The notes: a model not told the origin generated them from the sequence alone. A DNA stretch of 64,000 nucleotides from Halorubrum vacuolatum (GCF_900188065.1 NZ_FZNQ01000003.1:62001-126000); one strand, 5' to 3'; positions 33,541 through 41,992 are shown, counted from the stretch's first letter. Program-made: numbers and translations.

Positions 33541-34592
33541 ACCGTCCGACGGTCACCCGACGGCAGGGATTGGCCATCGGGGCGATCCTCTTCGGGTTGC
33601 TGCTCGTCGGATTCGTCATTGATGGCGGCCGAGCGCTTCTCGGCGACGTCGCCGGCGTCATCAGCGCCTCTTATTTCGCCGCAGTGTTCCGGTTCACCGT
33701 GCCGATCGCCTTCGCCGCCATGGGTGGGATCTTCGCCGAAAAGACCGGCGTGATCAACATCGGGCTCGAAGGGCTGCTCATCATCGGGGCGTTCAGCGCC
33801 GTGGCCGCCCTCTGGGGGCTCTCGGCGACGCCGGTGGGAGCGAACATCTGGGTCGCGTTCCTGCTTGCGGTCCTCGCCAGCACGCTCGTCGCGTTGCTCT
33901 TTGCGACCGTCTGTATCGATTTCAAGGCGGATCAGATCATCGCCGGGCTCGCCATCTGGCTGATCGCGCTCGGCTTCGCGCCGTTCGCGAGCATCATCAT
34001 CTGGGACCGGACCAACAGCCCGAGCGTCGGCACGTTCCCGGTTTGGGAGGTGCCGGTGTTAGCCGATCTCCCGACGGTCGGCCCGCTGTTCAGCGCGACC
34101 CTTCCGGTCTTCCTGCTCGTGCTCGCCGTCCCCTTCTCGTGGTATCTGCTCAACCGAACGACGTTCGGTAAGTGGGTCGAAGCGAGCGGCGAGGACCCCA
34201 AGAGCCTCGACACCGCGGGGGTCGACGTCCGGCGAATCCGGTATGCGGGCGTCCTGCTCTCCGGGGTCTACTGCGGGATCGGCGGCGCCGGGCTCGCGCT
34301 CAACACGGGGCAGTTCGTCGGGAGCGGCGATACGATGGTCGATGGTCGGGGCTGGATCGGGCTCACCGCGTACCTGATCGGCAACTACAATCCGATCGGG
34401 GCGTTTCTCGCCTCGTTCCTCTTCGCCGCGCTGGACGCCCTCCAGCTGCAACTCCAGCAGATCGCCGGCTTCGAGGTCTCCTCGACGCTCGTCGGGATCA
34501 TCCCCTACGTCGCCGTCGTCATCGTGCTCACCTTCGTCGGACGAACACGGATGCCGTCGGCGGCCGGTGAACACTACGAATCCGACGAGTGA
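33537..34592 (+). CDS. Nucleoside ABC transporter permease 2
   Basis: The 351-residue NupQ-like permease has RFTVPIAFAAMGGIFAEKTGVINIGLEGLLI and FKADQIIAGLAIWLIALGFAPFA, the BPD_transp_2 landmarks, and 8-10 TM helices. It is the last gene of the operon. The 289-bp space before the next gene holds no gene, only G+C-rich sequence with several CTCGCT-type simple repeats. Confidence 0.92.
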   Translation: MNRPTVTRRQGLAIGAILFGLLLVGFVIDGGRALLGDVAGVISASYFAAVFRFTVPIAFAAMGGIFAEKTGVINIGLEGLLIIGAFSAVAALWGLSATPVGANIWVAFLLAVLASTLVALLFATVCIDFKADQIIAGLAIWLIALGFAPFASIIIWDRTNSPSVGTFPVWEVPVLADLPTVGPLFSATLPVFLLVLAVPFSWYLLNRTTFGKWVEASGEDPKSLDTAGVDVRRIRYAGVLLSGVYCGIGGAGLALNTGQFVGSGDTMVDGRGWIGLTAYLIGNYNPIGAFLASFLFAALDALQLQLQQIAGFEVSSTLVGIIPYVAVVIVLTFVGRTRMPSAAGEHYESDE

Positions 34593-34844
34593 GCCCGAGC
34601 CGTTTCCGTTCGCGGTCGGACACACCCTCGATTCCCCGTCGTTCGATGTTTCGGTCCCCTCCTTGATCGACCCGTGAGGTCGCTGTCTTTCCCTGATCGA
34701 GGTACACGAGAGTCCCGACGTGTCCACTTCCTTCGCTCGCTACACTCGCTCGGTCATGGCCCCGTCTTATCGCCGGTGCTCCGCTCGCGGGGCTCCGATA
34801 CGGGCTGCGGGGCTGCGGTGTGTGATGGGTACCTAGATGACGAA

Positions 34845-34855
34845 CTTTATATTTA
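34845..34855 (+). promoter_or_regulatory. TATA box of the ZIP gene
   Basis: CTTTATATTTA lies 27-37 nt upstream of ATG 34882. An in-frame ATG at 34837 lies upstream of this box and so cannot be the main start. A half-site TTTAGG overlaps the box, which might bind a metal regulator. Confidence 0.6.
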
Positions 34856-34881
34856 GGCACGTCAAAAAACGGGTGAACTCG

Positions 34882-35817
34882 ATGGAGCCCTTGGAGCAGA
34901 CAACCGACGACTGGCTGGATTCGGCGCCGCGTTGGATGCTCGCGGTCGGCCCGCTCGTCATCCTCGGGGCGGTCGTTCTGGTCCTTTTTGCCACCTCGCC
35001 GTTCGGCGACGCGGCCGCGATGACCGAGGCGTCGACGACGGAGGTGCTCTGGACGATCACCGTGATCAGCGTCTTCGTCGGCGTGGTTCCCGTCGCGATC
35101 GGGATGCTTTGGTTCCCGTTTATTCGGGGGCTCGACCCGCGCTGGCTCCACGCCGTCCTCGCGCTGTCGGCCGGTGTTCTCGCGTTCGTCGCCGTCGAAA
35201 TGACCGATGAGGCGATCGGTTACGCCGTTGACGCGCCGGACCCACTCCTCGCGGGCGGGCTCGCGATCGTCGCCGGGCTGGTGACGTTCGGGGTCGTCGG
35301 CGCGGCGAGCCGCTGGAGCCATCGACAGCTCCGCGATTCGAGCAATCAGGGACTTGGTGTCGCGTACCTCGTCGCCATCGGCCTCGGGCTGCACAGCGTG
35401 GGCGAGGGGATCGCCATCGCGGGCGCGTTCGCCATCGGCGAGGTCGGGCTCGTGATGTTGCTCGTCGTCGGCTTTCTGATCCACAACGTCACGGAGGGGC
35501 CGACCGTCGTCGCCGCGGTCGCGCGGGACAGCCGGACGCCGTCGCTTTTTCACTTCGCCGCGCTCGGGCTGATCGCGGGCGGCCCGCTCGTGCTCGGCGG
35601 ATGGCTCGGCATCGTCGCCTACTCGCCGCTGCTCGCGGCGACGCTGCTCGCGGTCGGCGTCGGGGCGATCGTGCAGGTCGTCGTCGAGGTCGTCGGCCTG
35701 ATCAAACTCGATGCACCGCGCGTGCTCACCCGGCTGAACGCCGCCGGCTTCGTCGTCGGCGTCGGGGTGATGTTCCTGTTAGAGGAGGTCATCCTCGACA
35801 TATACTTCGGGATTTAA
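34882..35817 (+). CDS. ZIP family divalent metal transporter
   Basis: The 311-residue protein (MEPLEQTTDDWL) has about eight TM helices. The transport motifs are LHSVGEGIAIAGAFA (TM4) and LIHNVTEGPTVVAAVA (TM5), which contain the paired His and Glu metal ligands of ZIP proteins. ZIPs import Zn, Fe or Mn into the cytoplasm. The start was chosen from the TATA box. Its stop TAA shares the palindrome TTAA with the stop of the convergent SRAP gene. Confidence 0.88.
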   Translation: MEPLEQTTDDWLDSAPRWMLAVGPLVILGAVVLVLFATSPFGDAAAMTEASTTEVLWTITVISVFVGVVPVAIGMLWFPFIRGLDPRWLHAVLALSAGVLAFVAVEMTDEAIGYAVDAPDPLLAGGLAIVAGLVTFGVVGAASRWSHRQLRDSSNQGLGVAYLVAIGLGLHSVGEGIAIAGAFAIGEVGLVMLLVVGFLIHNVTEGPTVVAAVARDSRTPSLFHFAALGLIAGGPLVLGGWLGIVAYSPLLAATLLAVGVGAIVQVVVEVVGLIKLDAPRVLTRLNAAGFVVGVGVMFLLEEVILDIYFGI

Positions 35818-36569
35818 GCGACTGGCTCTATCAACGCCGGATCGTCGTTCGCCGGCGTGTTCACCCGGGTCGAGACGGGAAACGCCGTCAGCTCGTCGTC
35901 CGGGTGCGTGGTGAGGAGGGAGGCGGCCTCGTCGGGGTCGCCGTGGAGCCACGTCCCCTCGGCGTCGGGTGGGAGCATCACGGCCATTCGGTGATGGAGG
36001 TCGGCGATCAGGTCGTTGGGCTCGGTCGTGACGACCGTGAAGCTCTCGATCACCTCGGGCGGATCTTGGGGGCCGTCGCTTCCGTCGGCCGCCCCGCCGC
36101 CGAACGCGCCGAGGCCGGTCTGGGTCGTCTCCGGTTGTGGGGGTTCCCAGCGGTCGTAGAGGCCGGCCATCGCGAACGGGCGGTCGTCCTCGAAGGCGAC
36201 GCGGTAGGGGGTCTTTTCGCCGCCGGCCCCCCCGCTTCCGCTCCCCGCCACCCATTCATAAAAGCCGTCGGCGGGGACGAGACAGCGTTGTCGCTCGAAG
36301 GCGTCCGCAAAGCTCCGTTTCTCGCGGACCGTTTCGGCGCGGGCGTTGATCAGCCCGCGGGACTCCGTAGCGAAGGCGGGGGTGAGCCCCCACTCCATGC
36401 GGGTCGCGCGGTCGGGTTCCTCGGCGGTGATCACCGGGAGGTCCTGTCCGGGCGAGCAGTTGTAGCGGGGCTGTAGCGGGCCGCCGTCGGGGCCGAGGTG
36501 GCTGAAATCGGCATCGAATCGCCGTTCGAGTTCGGCGGCGGGGGTGAACAACGTGTAGCGCCCACACAT
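35814..36569 (-). CDS. SRAP (HMCES/YedK) abasic-site DNA-protein crosslink protein
   Basis: The 251-residue protein begins MCGRYTLFT. After Met removal, Cys2 is the catalytic nucleophile that crosslinks to abasic sites in single-stranded DNA. The other active-site residues are visible as Asn in GLINARAET, Glu in DGFYEW and His in DLHHRMAVML. The choice of ATG 36569 rather than the adjacent ATG at 36572 gives the canonical Met-Cys start. A Gly/Ser insert (GSGSGGAGGE) follows FYEW. It protects forks at abasic sites. Confidence 0.93.
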   Translation of the reverse strand: MCGRYTLFTPAAELERRFDADFSHLGPDGGPLQPRYNCSPGQDLPVITAEEPDRATRMEWGLTPAFATESRGLINARAETVREKRSFADAFERQRCLVPADGFYEWVAGSGSGGAGGEKTPYRVAFEDDRPFAMAGLYDRWEPPQPETTQTGLGAFGGGAADGSDGPQDPPEVIESFTVVTTEPNDLIADLHHRMAVMLPPDAEGTWLHGDPDEAASLLTTHPDDELTAFPVSTRVNTPANDDPALIEPVA

Positions 36570-36590
36570 CATCCGTTTTTCGTGGGCGAG

Positions 36591-36600
36591 GTATTTAAAC
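36591..36600 (-). promoter_or_regulatory. TATA box of the SRAP gene
   Basis: GTTTAAATAC on the minus strand, about 25 nt before ATG 36569, so the SRAP mRNA is probably leaderless. Confidence 0.6.
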
Positions 36601-36977
36601 GGCGAGCGCCGGATCGGCTGCGGATAAGTCGGGAGTTGCCGTGTCCAATCCAACGGCCGCGCCGACGCGTTCATAGATAACTGGCCCCTCCCACGAGCGC
36701 CGGATCGGCTATATAACTCGTCTCTTGGCGGTCGGGTCGTTGGCCTCACACCTCCCCAACCTCGGGCGTCCGCGGCCGCGGGACCGCACCGCGGCCGCGA
36801 TCGCCCTCCCTCGCGCTCGGCTCGCACCTTTAAAAGGCGCTCGCCGGACCGCGCCACGTGGGACGGCCGGTGCATAGCGGATCGCTCGTCTCCGTTCCGT
36901 CGTCCACCGTCTCCCTGTCCTTTCATTCTCCACTCCCCCGTCGTCGGCTTTTTAAGCGCCGGTCACTCGGTGAGGGT
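36601..36977. other. Intergenic region with three TATA-like boxes and a 16-bp direct repeat
   Basis: GAGCGCCGGATCGGCT occurs at 36604-36619 and 36695-36710. Possible TATA boxes on the plus strand are CTATATAAC (36709-36717), CCTTTAAAAGG (36828-36838) and CTTTTTAAG (36948-36956). The last two lie 25-26 nt before GTG 36858 and ATG 36978, both possible starts of the following exonuclease gene. I see no RNase P, SRP or tRNA signature. Confidence 0.4.
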
Positions 36978-37757
36978 ATGCGCATCGAGAACAGCTTCAT
37001 CCCGGTCGAGGGGGTCGGCGAAACGACCGAGCGCCGCCTCTGGGAGCGCGGGATCACCACATGGGACGAGTTCGGGCACGACGTGAACGTCCCCGGGCTC
37101 GGCTCGACGACGGCCGACCGGATCGAGACGTTCATCGCGGACGCGAGGACACACCTCGCCGAGGCGGATTCGACCTACTTCGACCGAACCTTTCCGAGTC
37201 GGGAACGCTGGCGGCTTTACGAGAACTTCCGGGGGAACACCTGCTTTTTCGACATCGAGACGACGGGCCTCGACGAGCATCGCGACCGCGTCACGACCGT
37301 GAGCTTCCACCGCGCCGGCGAGACGCGGACCCTCGTCGCAGGGCAGGACCTCACCGCCGATCGGCTCCGCGCCGAGTTCGCCGACGCCGACCTGCTCGCG
37401 AGCTTCAACGGCGCACGCTTCGACGTCCCCTTCCTCGAGACCTCCTTCGGAATCGAGGTCGACACGCCACACCTCGATCTCATGTACCCGTGCAAGCGGC
37501 TCGGGCTCTCCGGGGGACTCAAACCGATCGAGCGCCAGCTCGGCATCGAGCGGGACCGCCCCGACATCTCCGGCCGGGACGCCGTTCGGCTGTGGCATCA
37601 GTATGAACGCGGCGATGAGGCCGCGCTCGACACGCTCGTCTCATATAATCGCGAGGACACCGTCAACCTGCGGACGCTCGCCGACGTCGTCTGCGGCGCG
37701 CTCCACGAGGACGTCTTCACCCCTGTCGCGGGGACGCCCCCGCCACGGACGCGGTAA
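36978..37757 (+). CDS. DEDDy-type 3'-5' exonuclease / RNase H-like domain protein (YprB-like)
   Basis: The 259-residue protein has a small helix-hairpin-like N-terminus (PVEGVGETTERRLWERGITTW), then exonuclease motifs: I, CFFDIETTGLDEH (D-x-E); II, LASFNGARFDVPFLE (Asp); III, VSYNREDTVNL (Y-x3-D). ATG 36978 is 25 nt after a CTTTTTAAG TATA box. An in-frame GTG at 36858 with its own TATA would add 40 residues that look non-conserved. It is probably involved in DNA or RNA processing. Confidence 0.85.
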   Translation: MRIENSFIPVEGVGETTERRLWERGITTWDEFGHDVNVPGLGSTTADRIETFIADARTHLAEADSTYFDRTFPSRERWRLYENFRGNTCFFDIETTGLDEHRDRVTTVSFHRAGETRTLVAGQDLTADRLRAEFADADLLASFNGARFDVPFLETSFGIEVDTPHLDLMYPCKRLGLSGGLKPIERQLGIERDRPDISGRDAVRLWHQYERGDEAALDTLVSYNREDTVNLRTLADVVCGALHEDVFTPVAGTPPPRTR

Positions 37758-37780
37758 GGGGATCGGCGGACACGACGACG

Positions 37781-38989
37781 CTAGGCCTTGTCGCCGTCGG
37801 CCTCGCCCGTCGTCGCCAACTCCGCATCGTCGCCGTCGGCAGCCGTTTTCGCTTCCTCCGGTTCCCCCTTCCCGGCTCCCGCTCCTTCCGCTTCTTTCTC
37901 GTCCGCCCCTCCGTCATCGTCGTCCGTCCCCTCCGCCCGCTCGTCGTCCGTCCCCTCCGCCCGCTCGTCGTCCGTCCCCTCGTCATCGGACTCCGCCACG
38001 TCGTCAACTCCCGCCTCATCGGGCGCTTGTTTATCGGGCTCTCGCTCCTCCGGTTCCTCCTCAGCCGATTCCTCCGCAGCCGATTCCTCCGCAGCCGGTT
38101 GTTCACCGCTCTTCGGCGCTTCCCCGTCGGCACGCTCCTCGTCCGGCTCCGCTACCCGCTGAACGAGCCTCATATCGCCGCGGGCTCGAAGCGTTCCGTC
38201 GATGGTCGCGTCCTCGTGGACGACGAGGTCGCCGGAGGACACGTCGCCGAGGACGCGTGCGCCCGCCTCGATCCGCACGGTCCCCCCGCGGCTCGTCACG
38301 TCGCCGTGGATGACCGTGTCCGCACCGACCGTGATCCCCTCGCGGGCACGCAGCGACCCGAAGACGGTGTTTCGCTCGCCGACGGCCACGGATTTCGCCC
38401 GCAGGTTGCCGTGGATCCGGCAGTCGTCGCCCACCGTCGCCGGCGTCGAAACCCGCCACGCGTCGTCGGAGACCTCCGCGCCTCGCGGAATCACGAGCGG
38501 GTCGCGCGCCTCGTCGCCGTCGGCGAGTGCGGCCGCGAGTTCGTCGGCCGCGTCGGTCTCCCCGCTTCGAAGCAGCTGTGAGAGGACGATGAAATAGAAG
38601 ACGATGGTCGGGATCGGGTTCCTGACCACGATCCAGCCGTTGGCCTCGAACCCTTCCTCGACGGTCACGTCGTCGCCGATGTCGAGGTCGCCGGAGACCA
38701 TCAGCCGCCCCGTGATCGTCGCCCGCTCGCCGATGTAGGCGTCCTCGCCGACGAGGACGTTGCCCTCGACGGTACACCAGGTGTCGACCCGGCAGTCGCC
38801 GGACGCCTCGATGTCGTCCTCGACGGTCGTGCGCTCGCCGAGCGCGACGTTACGGCCACGAAGCCCGAACTCGACGGTCGACCGGCTCCCGACCAGCACG
38901 TCCCCGTCGGTCACGAGGTCGTGTTCCTCCACCGTCGTCCCCGACGGAACGGCGAGTTCGTCGATCGGGCCCGTTCCCCTCAGTGACAC
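37781..38989 (-). CDS. Bactofilin-like (halofilin-type) polymer-forming beta-solenoid protein with acidic tail
   Basis: In this 402-residue protein, two blocks of short beta-helix repeats (about 20-110 and 170-275; for example VTDGDVLVGSRSTVEFGLRG, GDLDIGDDVTVEEGFEANG, VIHGDVTSRGGTVRIEAGA) are separated by a hydrophobic segment near 125-140 (IPTIVFYFIVLSQLL). The repeats match the bactofilin/polymer-forming cytoskeletal pattern; haloarchaeal halofilins shape cells. The last 125 residues are Glu/Asp/Ala, partly tandem repeats (GTDDERAE twice). Identity with a specific halofilin is unproven. Confidence 0.75.
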   Translation of the reverse strand: MSLRGTGPIDELAVPSGTTVEEHDLVTDGDVLVGSRSTVEFGLRGRNVALGERTTVEDDIEASGDCRVDTWCTVEGNVLVGEDAYIGERATITGRLMVSGDLDIGDDVTVEEGFEANGWIVVRNPIPTIVFYFIVLSQLLRSGETDAADELAAALADGDEARDPLVIPRGAEVSDDAWRVSTPATVGDDCRIHGNLRAKSVAVGERNTVFGSLRAREGITVGADTVIHGDVTSRGGTVRIEAGARVLGDVSSGDLVVHEDATIDGTLRARGDMRLVQRVAEPDEERADGEAPKSGEQPAAEESAAEESAEEEPEEREPDKQAPDEAGVDDVAESDDEGTDDERAEGTDDERAEGTDDDDGGADEKEAEGAGAGKGEPEEAKTAADGDDAELATTGEADGDKA

Positions 38990-39029
38990 ACCGGTGGAAG
39001 TCCCCCCGCGGGCATAAACGGTACGGGCG

Positions 39030-39049
39030 CGTCCGACATCCGTCGGACG
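39030..39049. terminator. 8-bp-stem hairpin between eL40 and the bactofilin-like gene
   Basis: CGTCCGAC (39030-39037) and GTCGGACG (39042-39049) pair perfectly around ATCC. It lies in the 197-bp gap downstream of eL40 and upstream of the bactofilin-like gene, both on the minus strand, so it could end the eL40 message. No T tract is visible. Confidence 0.35.
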
Positions 39050-39186
39050 GCGTTCGGACCCGGCCTGCCTCGCTTTGGTTCGATCGAGCGCGACGGGACG
39101 GAACGCGCAGGCTCACCGCTCGCGCGGGAATGGATGATGTGAGAAGCGGGGGCGTTTCCGACGGGGTCGTGCGAGCGCGTCGCCGA

Positions 39187-39336
39187 TCAGGCCGCGCGGC
39201 GTTCCTTCGCTTTCGGTCGGAGCTTCCCGTAGCCGCACTTGCGGCAGCGGTCCGCTTTCTGTGGGTTTCGGGCGTTACAGCGCATACAGATCTGTTTTTC
39301 GAGGATGCGGCGTTCCGCGGCGTCGAAGCTGGCCAT
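39187..39336 (-). CDS. rpl40e: 50S ribosomal protein eL40
   Basis: The 49-residue protein is [20 protein letters not shown] followed by [22 protein letters not shown] and a basic tail. The four zinc Cys (CMRC and CRKC) and the basic C-terminus are diagnostic of archaeal eL40. It is encoded with no overlap on the minus strand, downstream of the thioredoxin gene. Confidence 0.95.
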   Translation of the reverse strand: MASFDAAERRILEKQICMRCNARNPQKADRCRKCGYGKLRPKAKERRAA

Positions 39337-39411
39337 ACGGCTATCGAGCGGGTGCACGGTGTAAAAGATTGCGAGATGCGTCGGCGTCCGATCGGCCGCC
39401 GCCGTACGCCT

Positions 39412-39681
39412 CTACGCGCCGGCTTCCGCGAGCGCGGCCGTGATGTCCTCCTTCTGTGTTACGCCGACGAACCGGTCGACGACGCCGTCGTCGTTCTCGA
39501 CGATGAGCGTCGGGAGCGAGCGCACCTGATACTGATTGGCGACGTCCTGTTCCTCGTCGACGTTCACCTTCTGTAGCTCGAAGGCGTCGCCGAGGTCCTC
39601 TTTGACCTCCTCGAGGATCGGGTCTTGGGTCTTACACGGGCCACACCAGTCGGCGTAGAAATCCAGGAGTCGGACGGTCAT
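39412..39681 (-). CDS. trxA: Thioredoxin
   Basis: The 89-residue thioredoxin fold has active site DFYADWCGPCKTQDP (CGPC) and cis-Pro in VRSLPTLIV. It is slightly short at the N-terminus compared with the 105-residue bacterial protein, which is common in archaea. It reduces disulfides in the cytoplasm. It may be co-transcribed with eL40 (75 bp apart). Confidence 0.95.
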   Translation of the reverse strand: MTVRLLDFYADWCGPCKTQDPILEEVKEDLGDAFELQKVNVDEEQDVANQYQVRSLPTLIVENDDGVVDRFVGVTQKEDITAALAEAGA

Positions 39682-39799
39682 TGTCGTGCCGCGAGGGTAA
39701 CAGGGGGCCGCGCATAAGGGTTTCCCACCCGCCGCGCGAGCCCGCTACCGCAACCCGAAAGACGAAACGTTTAGGCCGCCACGTCCCGCAGAGGGGTGT

Positions 39800-39964
39800 A
39801 TGAGCAGCGGCAGCAACTCCGGCGGGCTGATGTCCAGTGCCGGACTCGTCCGATACTTCGACGCCCAGGACCGGAACGCGATCACGATGAACCCCAAGAC
39901 CGTCGTCGCCTTCTGTGTCCTCTTCGGTATCTTCGTGCAGATCCTCGCGCTGACGATCGCGTAG
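39800..39964 (+). CDS. secG: Preprotein translocase subunit SecG (Sec61-beta)
   Basis: The 54-residue protein [20 protein letters not shown] has a short cytoplasmic part, then [24 protein letters not shown] as the single TM helix. The [13 protein letters not shown] motif is conserved in archaeal Sec61-beta. It is part of the SecYE-beta channel. A TTTAGG TATA-type element is centred 29 nt upstream. It is divergent from thioredoxin. Confidence 0.95.
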   Translation: MSSGSNSGGLMSSAGLVRYFDAQDRNAITMNPKTVVAFCVLFGIFVQILALTIA

Positions 39965-40052
39965 GGCCCCATTCCCGACCGACCCGGCGACACTGCCCCC
40001 GATCCGTCCCGCGAACGCGCCCTTTTTGGCCGTCCCGTCCCCAGCAGTCGAC

Positions 40053-40646
40053 ATGAAAGCAGGCGTCATCGCCGTCCAGGGCGACGTGGCCGAACACGCC
40101 GCGGCCGTCCGCAACGCCGCCGCCGCCCACGGGGAGTCGGCGTCGGTCGTCGAGATCCGTGACGCGGGGCTCGTCCCCGACTGTGACGTGCTCCTCATGC
40201 CCGGCGGGGAGTCTACGACCATCTCGCGGCTCATCCGCCGCGAGGGGATCGCCGAGGAGATCCGCGAACACGTCGCCGCCGGAAAGCCCGTCCTCGCGAC
40301 GTGTGCGGGACTCATCGTCTGTTCGCGGGATGCGAAGGACGACCGGGTCGACGCGCTCGGCGTCCTCGACGTCTCCGTCGACCGCAACGCCTTCGGCCGC
40401 CAGAAGGACTCCTTCGAGGCGCAGGTTCCGGTGACGGGTCTCGATGATCCCTTCCACGCCGTCTTCATTCGTGCCCCGCTCATCGACGACGTCGGTGGGG
40501 ACGTCGAGGTCCTCGCGACCGTCGAGGGTCGCCCGGTGCTCGTTCGCGACGGGCCTGTCGTCGCCAGTTCGTTCCACCCGGAGCTCACCGAGGATCCGCG
40601 GATCCACGACCTCACCTTTTTCCCGGACAGGGAGGTGCTCGCGTGA
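40053..40646 (+). CDS. pdxT: Pyridoxal 5'-phosphate synthase glutaminase subunit
   Basis: The 197-residue class I glutamine amidotransferase makes ammonia for PLP assembly with PdxS. Visible: MKAGVIAVQGDVAEHAAAVR, LLMPGGESTTISRL, nucleophile Cys in VLATCAGLIV, and the His/Glu of the triad in SSFHPELTED. Its stop overlaps the GTG of hisE by 4 nt. PdxS is not in this window. Confidence 0.95.
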   Translation: MKAGVIAVQGDVAEHAAAVRNAAAAHGESASVVEIRDAGLVPDCDVLLMPGGESTTISRLIRREGIAEEIREHVAAGKPVLATCAGLIVCSRDAKDDRVDALGVLDVSVDRNAFGRQKDSFEAQVPVTGLDDPFHAVFIRAPLIDDVGGDVEVLATVEGRPVLVRDGPVVASSFHPELTEDPRIHDLTFFPDREVLA

Positions 40647-40969
40647 GCGACCCATCCGCGGAGGACGATCCATCAGGGGACCCGGAGGACGTCCTCGATT
40701 CGCTGTTCGCGACCATCGAGTCACGAAAGACGGAGCTCCCGGCGGGCTCCTACACGACCTCGCTTTTCACCCACGAGAAGGGCGAGAACGCGGCCCTGGA
40801 GAAACTCGGCGAGGAGACCACGGAGGCGATCCTCGCGGCGAAAGACGACGACGCCGAGGAGCTGCTCTCTGAGAGCGCCGACCTCGTCTACCACCTGCTC
40901 GTGGTGCTCTCGATGCACGACTGCGACGTCGACGACCTGCGCGCGGAGCTCGCGGAGCGGTTTAAATAG
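40643..40969 (+). CDS. hisE: Phosphoribosyl-ATP pyrophosphatase
   Basis: The 108-residue MazG-like all-alpha NTP pyrophosphohydrolase of the histidine pathway has SYTTSLFTHEKGENAALEKLGEETTEAILAAK and SESADLVYHLLVVL, with Glu residues arranged for Mg binding. GTG start, translationally coupled to pdxT. It is convergent with dhaK; the stops are 28 bp apart. Confidence 0.94.
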   Translation: MSDPSAEDDPSGDPEDVLDSLFATIESRKTELPAGSYTTSLFTHEKGENAALEKLGEETTEAILAAKDDDAEELLSESADLVYHLLVVLSMHDCDVDDLRAELAERFK

Positions 40970-40996
40970 ATAAAACTGGAGGACGGCCGCTTACGC

Positions 40997-41992
40997 TTAC
41001 ACCTTCAACGCGGGCGAATCTGCCGGCGCGGCGAGCAGCTCCTTCAGCTCGTCGTCGACCTCCAGGACGGTGATCGAACAGCCCATCATGTCCAGCGAGG
41101 TCATGTAGTCGCCGACCCACGCGTCCCACGTCTCGATCCCGCGGTCGCCAAGGATCTCCTGGAGCCGCCGGTTGACGACGTACAGCTCCGAGAGCGGGGT
41201 GCCACCCATCCCGTTGACGATGGTGACGACCTCCGCGCCGGAGTCCGTGCCGAGGTCCTCCAACACCCGCTCGGTCAGGTGGTCCGTGATCTCGTCGGCG
41301 GGCATGTGGTCGACGCGCTCGGTACCGGGCTCGCCGTGAATGCCGATGCCGAGTTCGATCTCGTCGTCGCCGAGGTCGAAGGTCGGCTCGCCCTTCTCGG
41401 GGGTGACACACGAGGTGAGCGCGGTACCCATGGTGCCGACGTTGTCGATCACCTTCTCGGCGACCTGTTTCACCTCGCTCAACTCGCCGCCCGCGGCCGC
41501 CTTCGCGCCCGCGACCTTGTGCACGAGGATGGTCCCACAGACGCCCCGGCGGCCGCTCGTATAGAGGGAGTCCTCGACGGCGACGTCGTCGTCGACGACG
41601 ACCTGTTCGACCTCGACGTCCTCCATGGCGGCCATCTCCGCGCCGGTGTCGAAGTTCATCACGTCGCCCTCGTAGTTTTTCACCACACAGAGGACGCCCG
41701 CGCCGCCGTCACAGGCCGCGATCATCTCGCCGAGTTGGTCCGCCGTCGGCGACGTGAACATCTCGCCGGCGGCCGCCCCGTCGAGCAACCCTTCACCGAG
41801 GTAGCCCGCGTGTGTCGGTTCGTGTCCGCTCCCGCCGCCGGAGACGACCGCGACCTTCCCGTCGACCGGCGCGTCCGCCCGCACAAGCACCTCCAACCCG
41901 TCCAACCGTCGCAGGTACTCGGGGTGTGCGGCTACCATTCCCTCGAGCATCTCGTCGACGACATCTCCCGGCTCGTTGATGAGCTTCTTCAT
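40997..41992 (-). CDS. dhaK: Dihydroxyacetone kinase subunit DhaK (PTS/DhaM-type)
   Basis: The 331-residue protein begins MKKLINEPGDVVDEMLEGMV; this start is chosen over an ATG five codons earlier because DhaK proteins begin MKKLIN. Diagnostic segments: SGGGSGHEPTHAGYLGEGLLDGA, VVKNYEGDVMNFDTGAEMA and GIGIHGEPGTER, in which the His covalently binds the substrate Dha. Haloarchaeal DhaK works with DhaL and DhaM, and these are not adjacent here. Confidence 0.93.
   Translation of the reverse strand: MKKLINEPGDVVDEMLEGMVAAHPEYLRRLDGLEVLVRADAPVDGKVAVVSGGGSGHEPTHAGYLGEGLLDGAAAGEMFTSPTADQLGEMIAACDGGAGVLCVVKNYEGDVMNFDTGAEMAAMEDVEVEQVVVDDDVAVEDSLYTSGRRGVCGTILVHKVAGAKAAAGGELSEVKQVAEKVIDNVGTMGTALTSCVTPEKGEPTFDLGDDEIELGIGIHGEPGTERVDHMPADEITDHLTERVLEDLGTDSGAEVVTIVNGMGGTPLSELYVVNRRLQEILGDRGIETWDAWVGDYMTSLDMMGCSITVLEVDDELKELLAAPADSPALKV

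Noticed and set aside
36709-36933. Minus-strand ORF of 74 codons
   Set aside because: Composition is Arg/Ala-rich as expected from a G+C-rich shadow frame, with no promoter at the right distance and no recognisable motif.
36601-36977. Possible RNase P, SRP RNA or other structured RNA
   Set aside because: None of the conserved RNase P or SRP motifs can be read on either strand. Only TATA boxes and a direct repeat are visible.
39763-39776. DtxR-like sites at TTTAGG elements before secG, osmC and the ZIP gene
   Set aside because: These have only one half-site and sit exactly where a TATA box is expected. They are probably ordinary TATA variants; only 46169-46186 has both half-sites.
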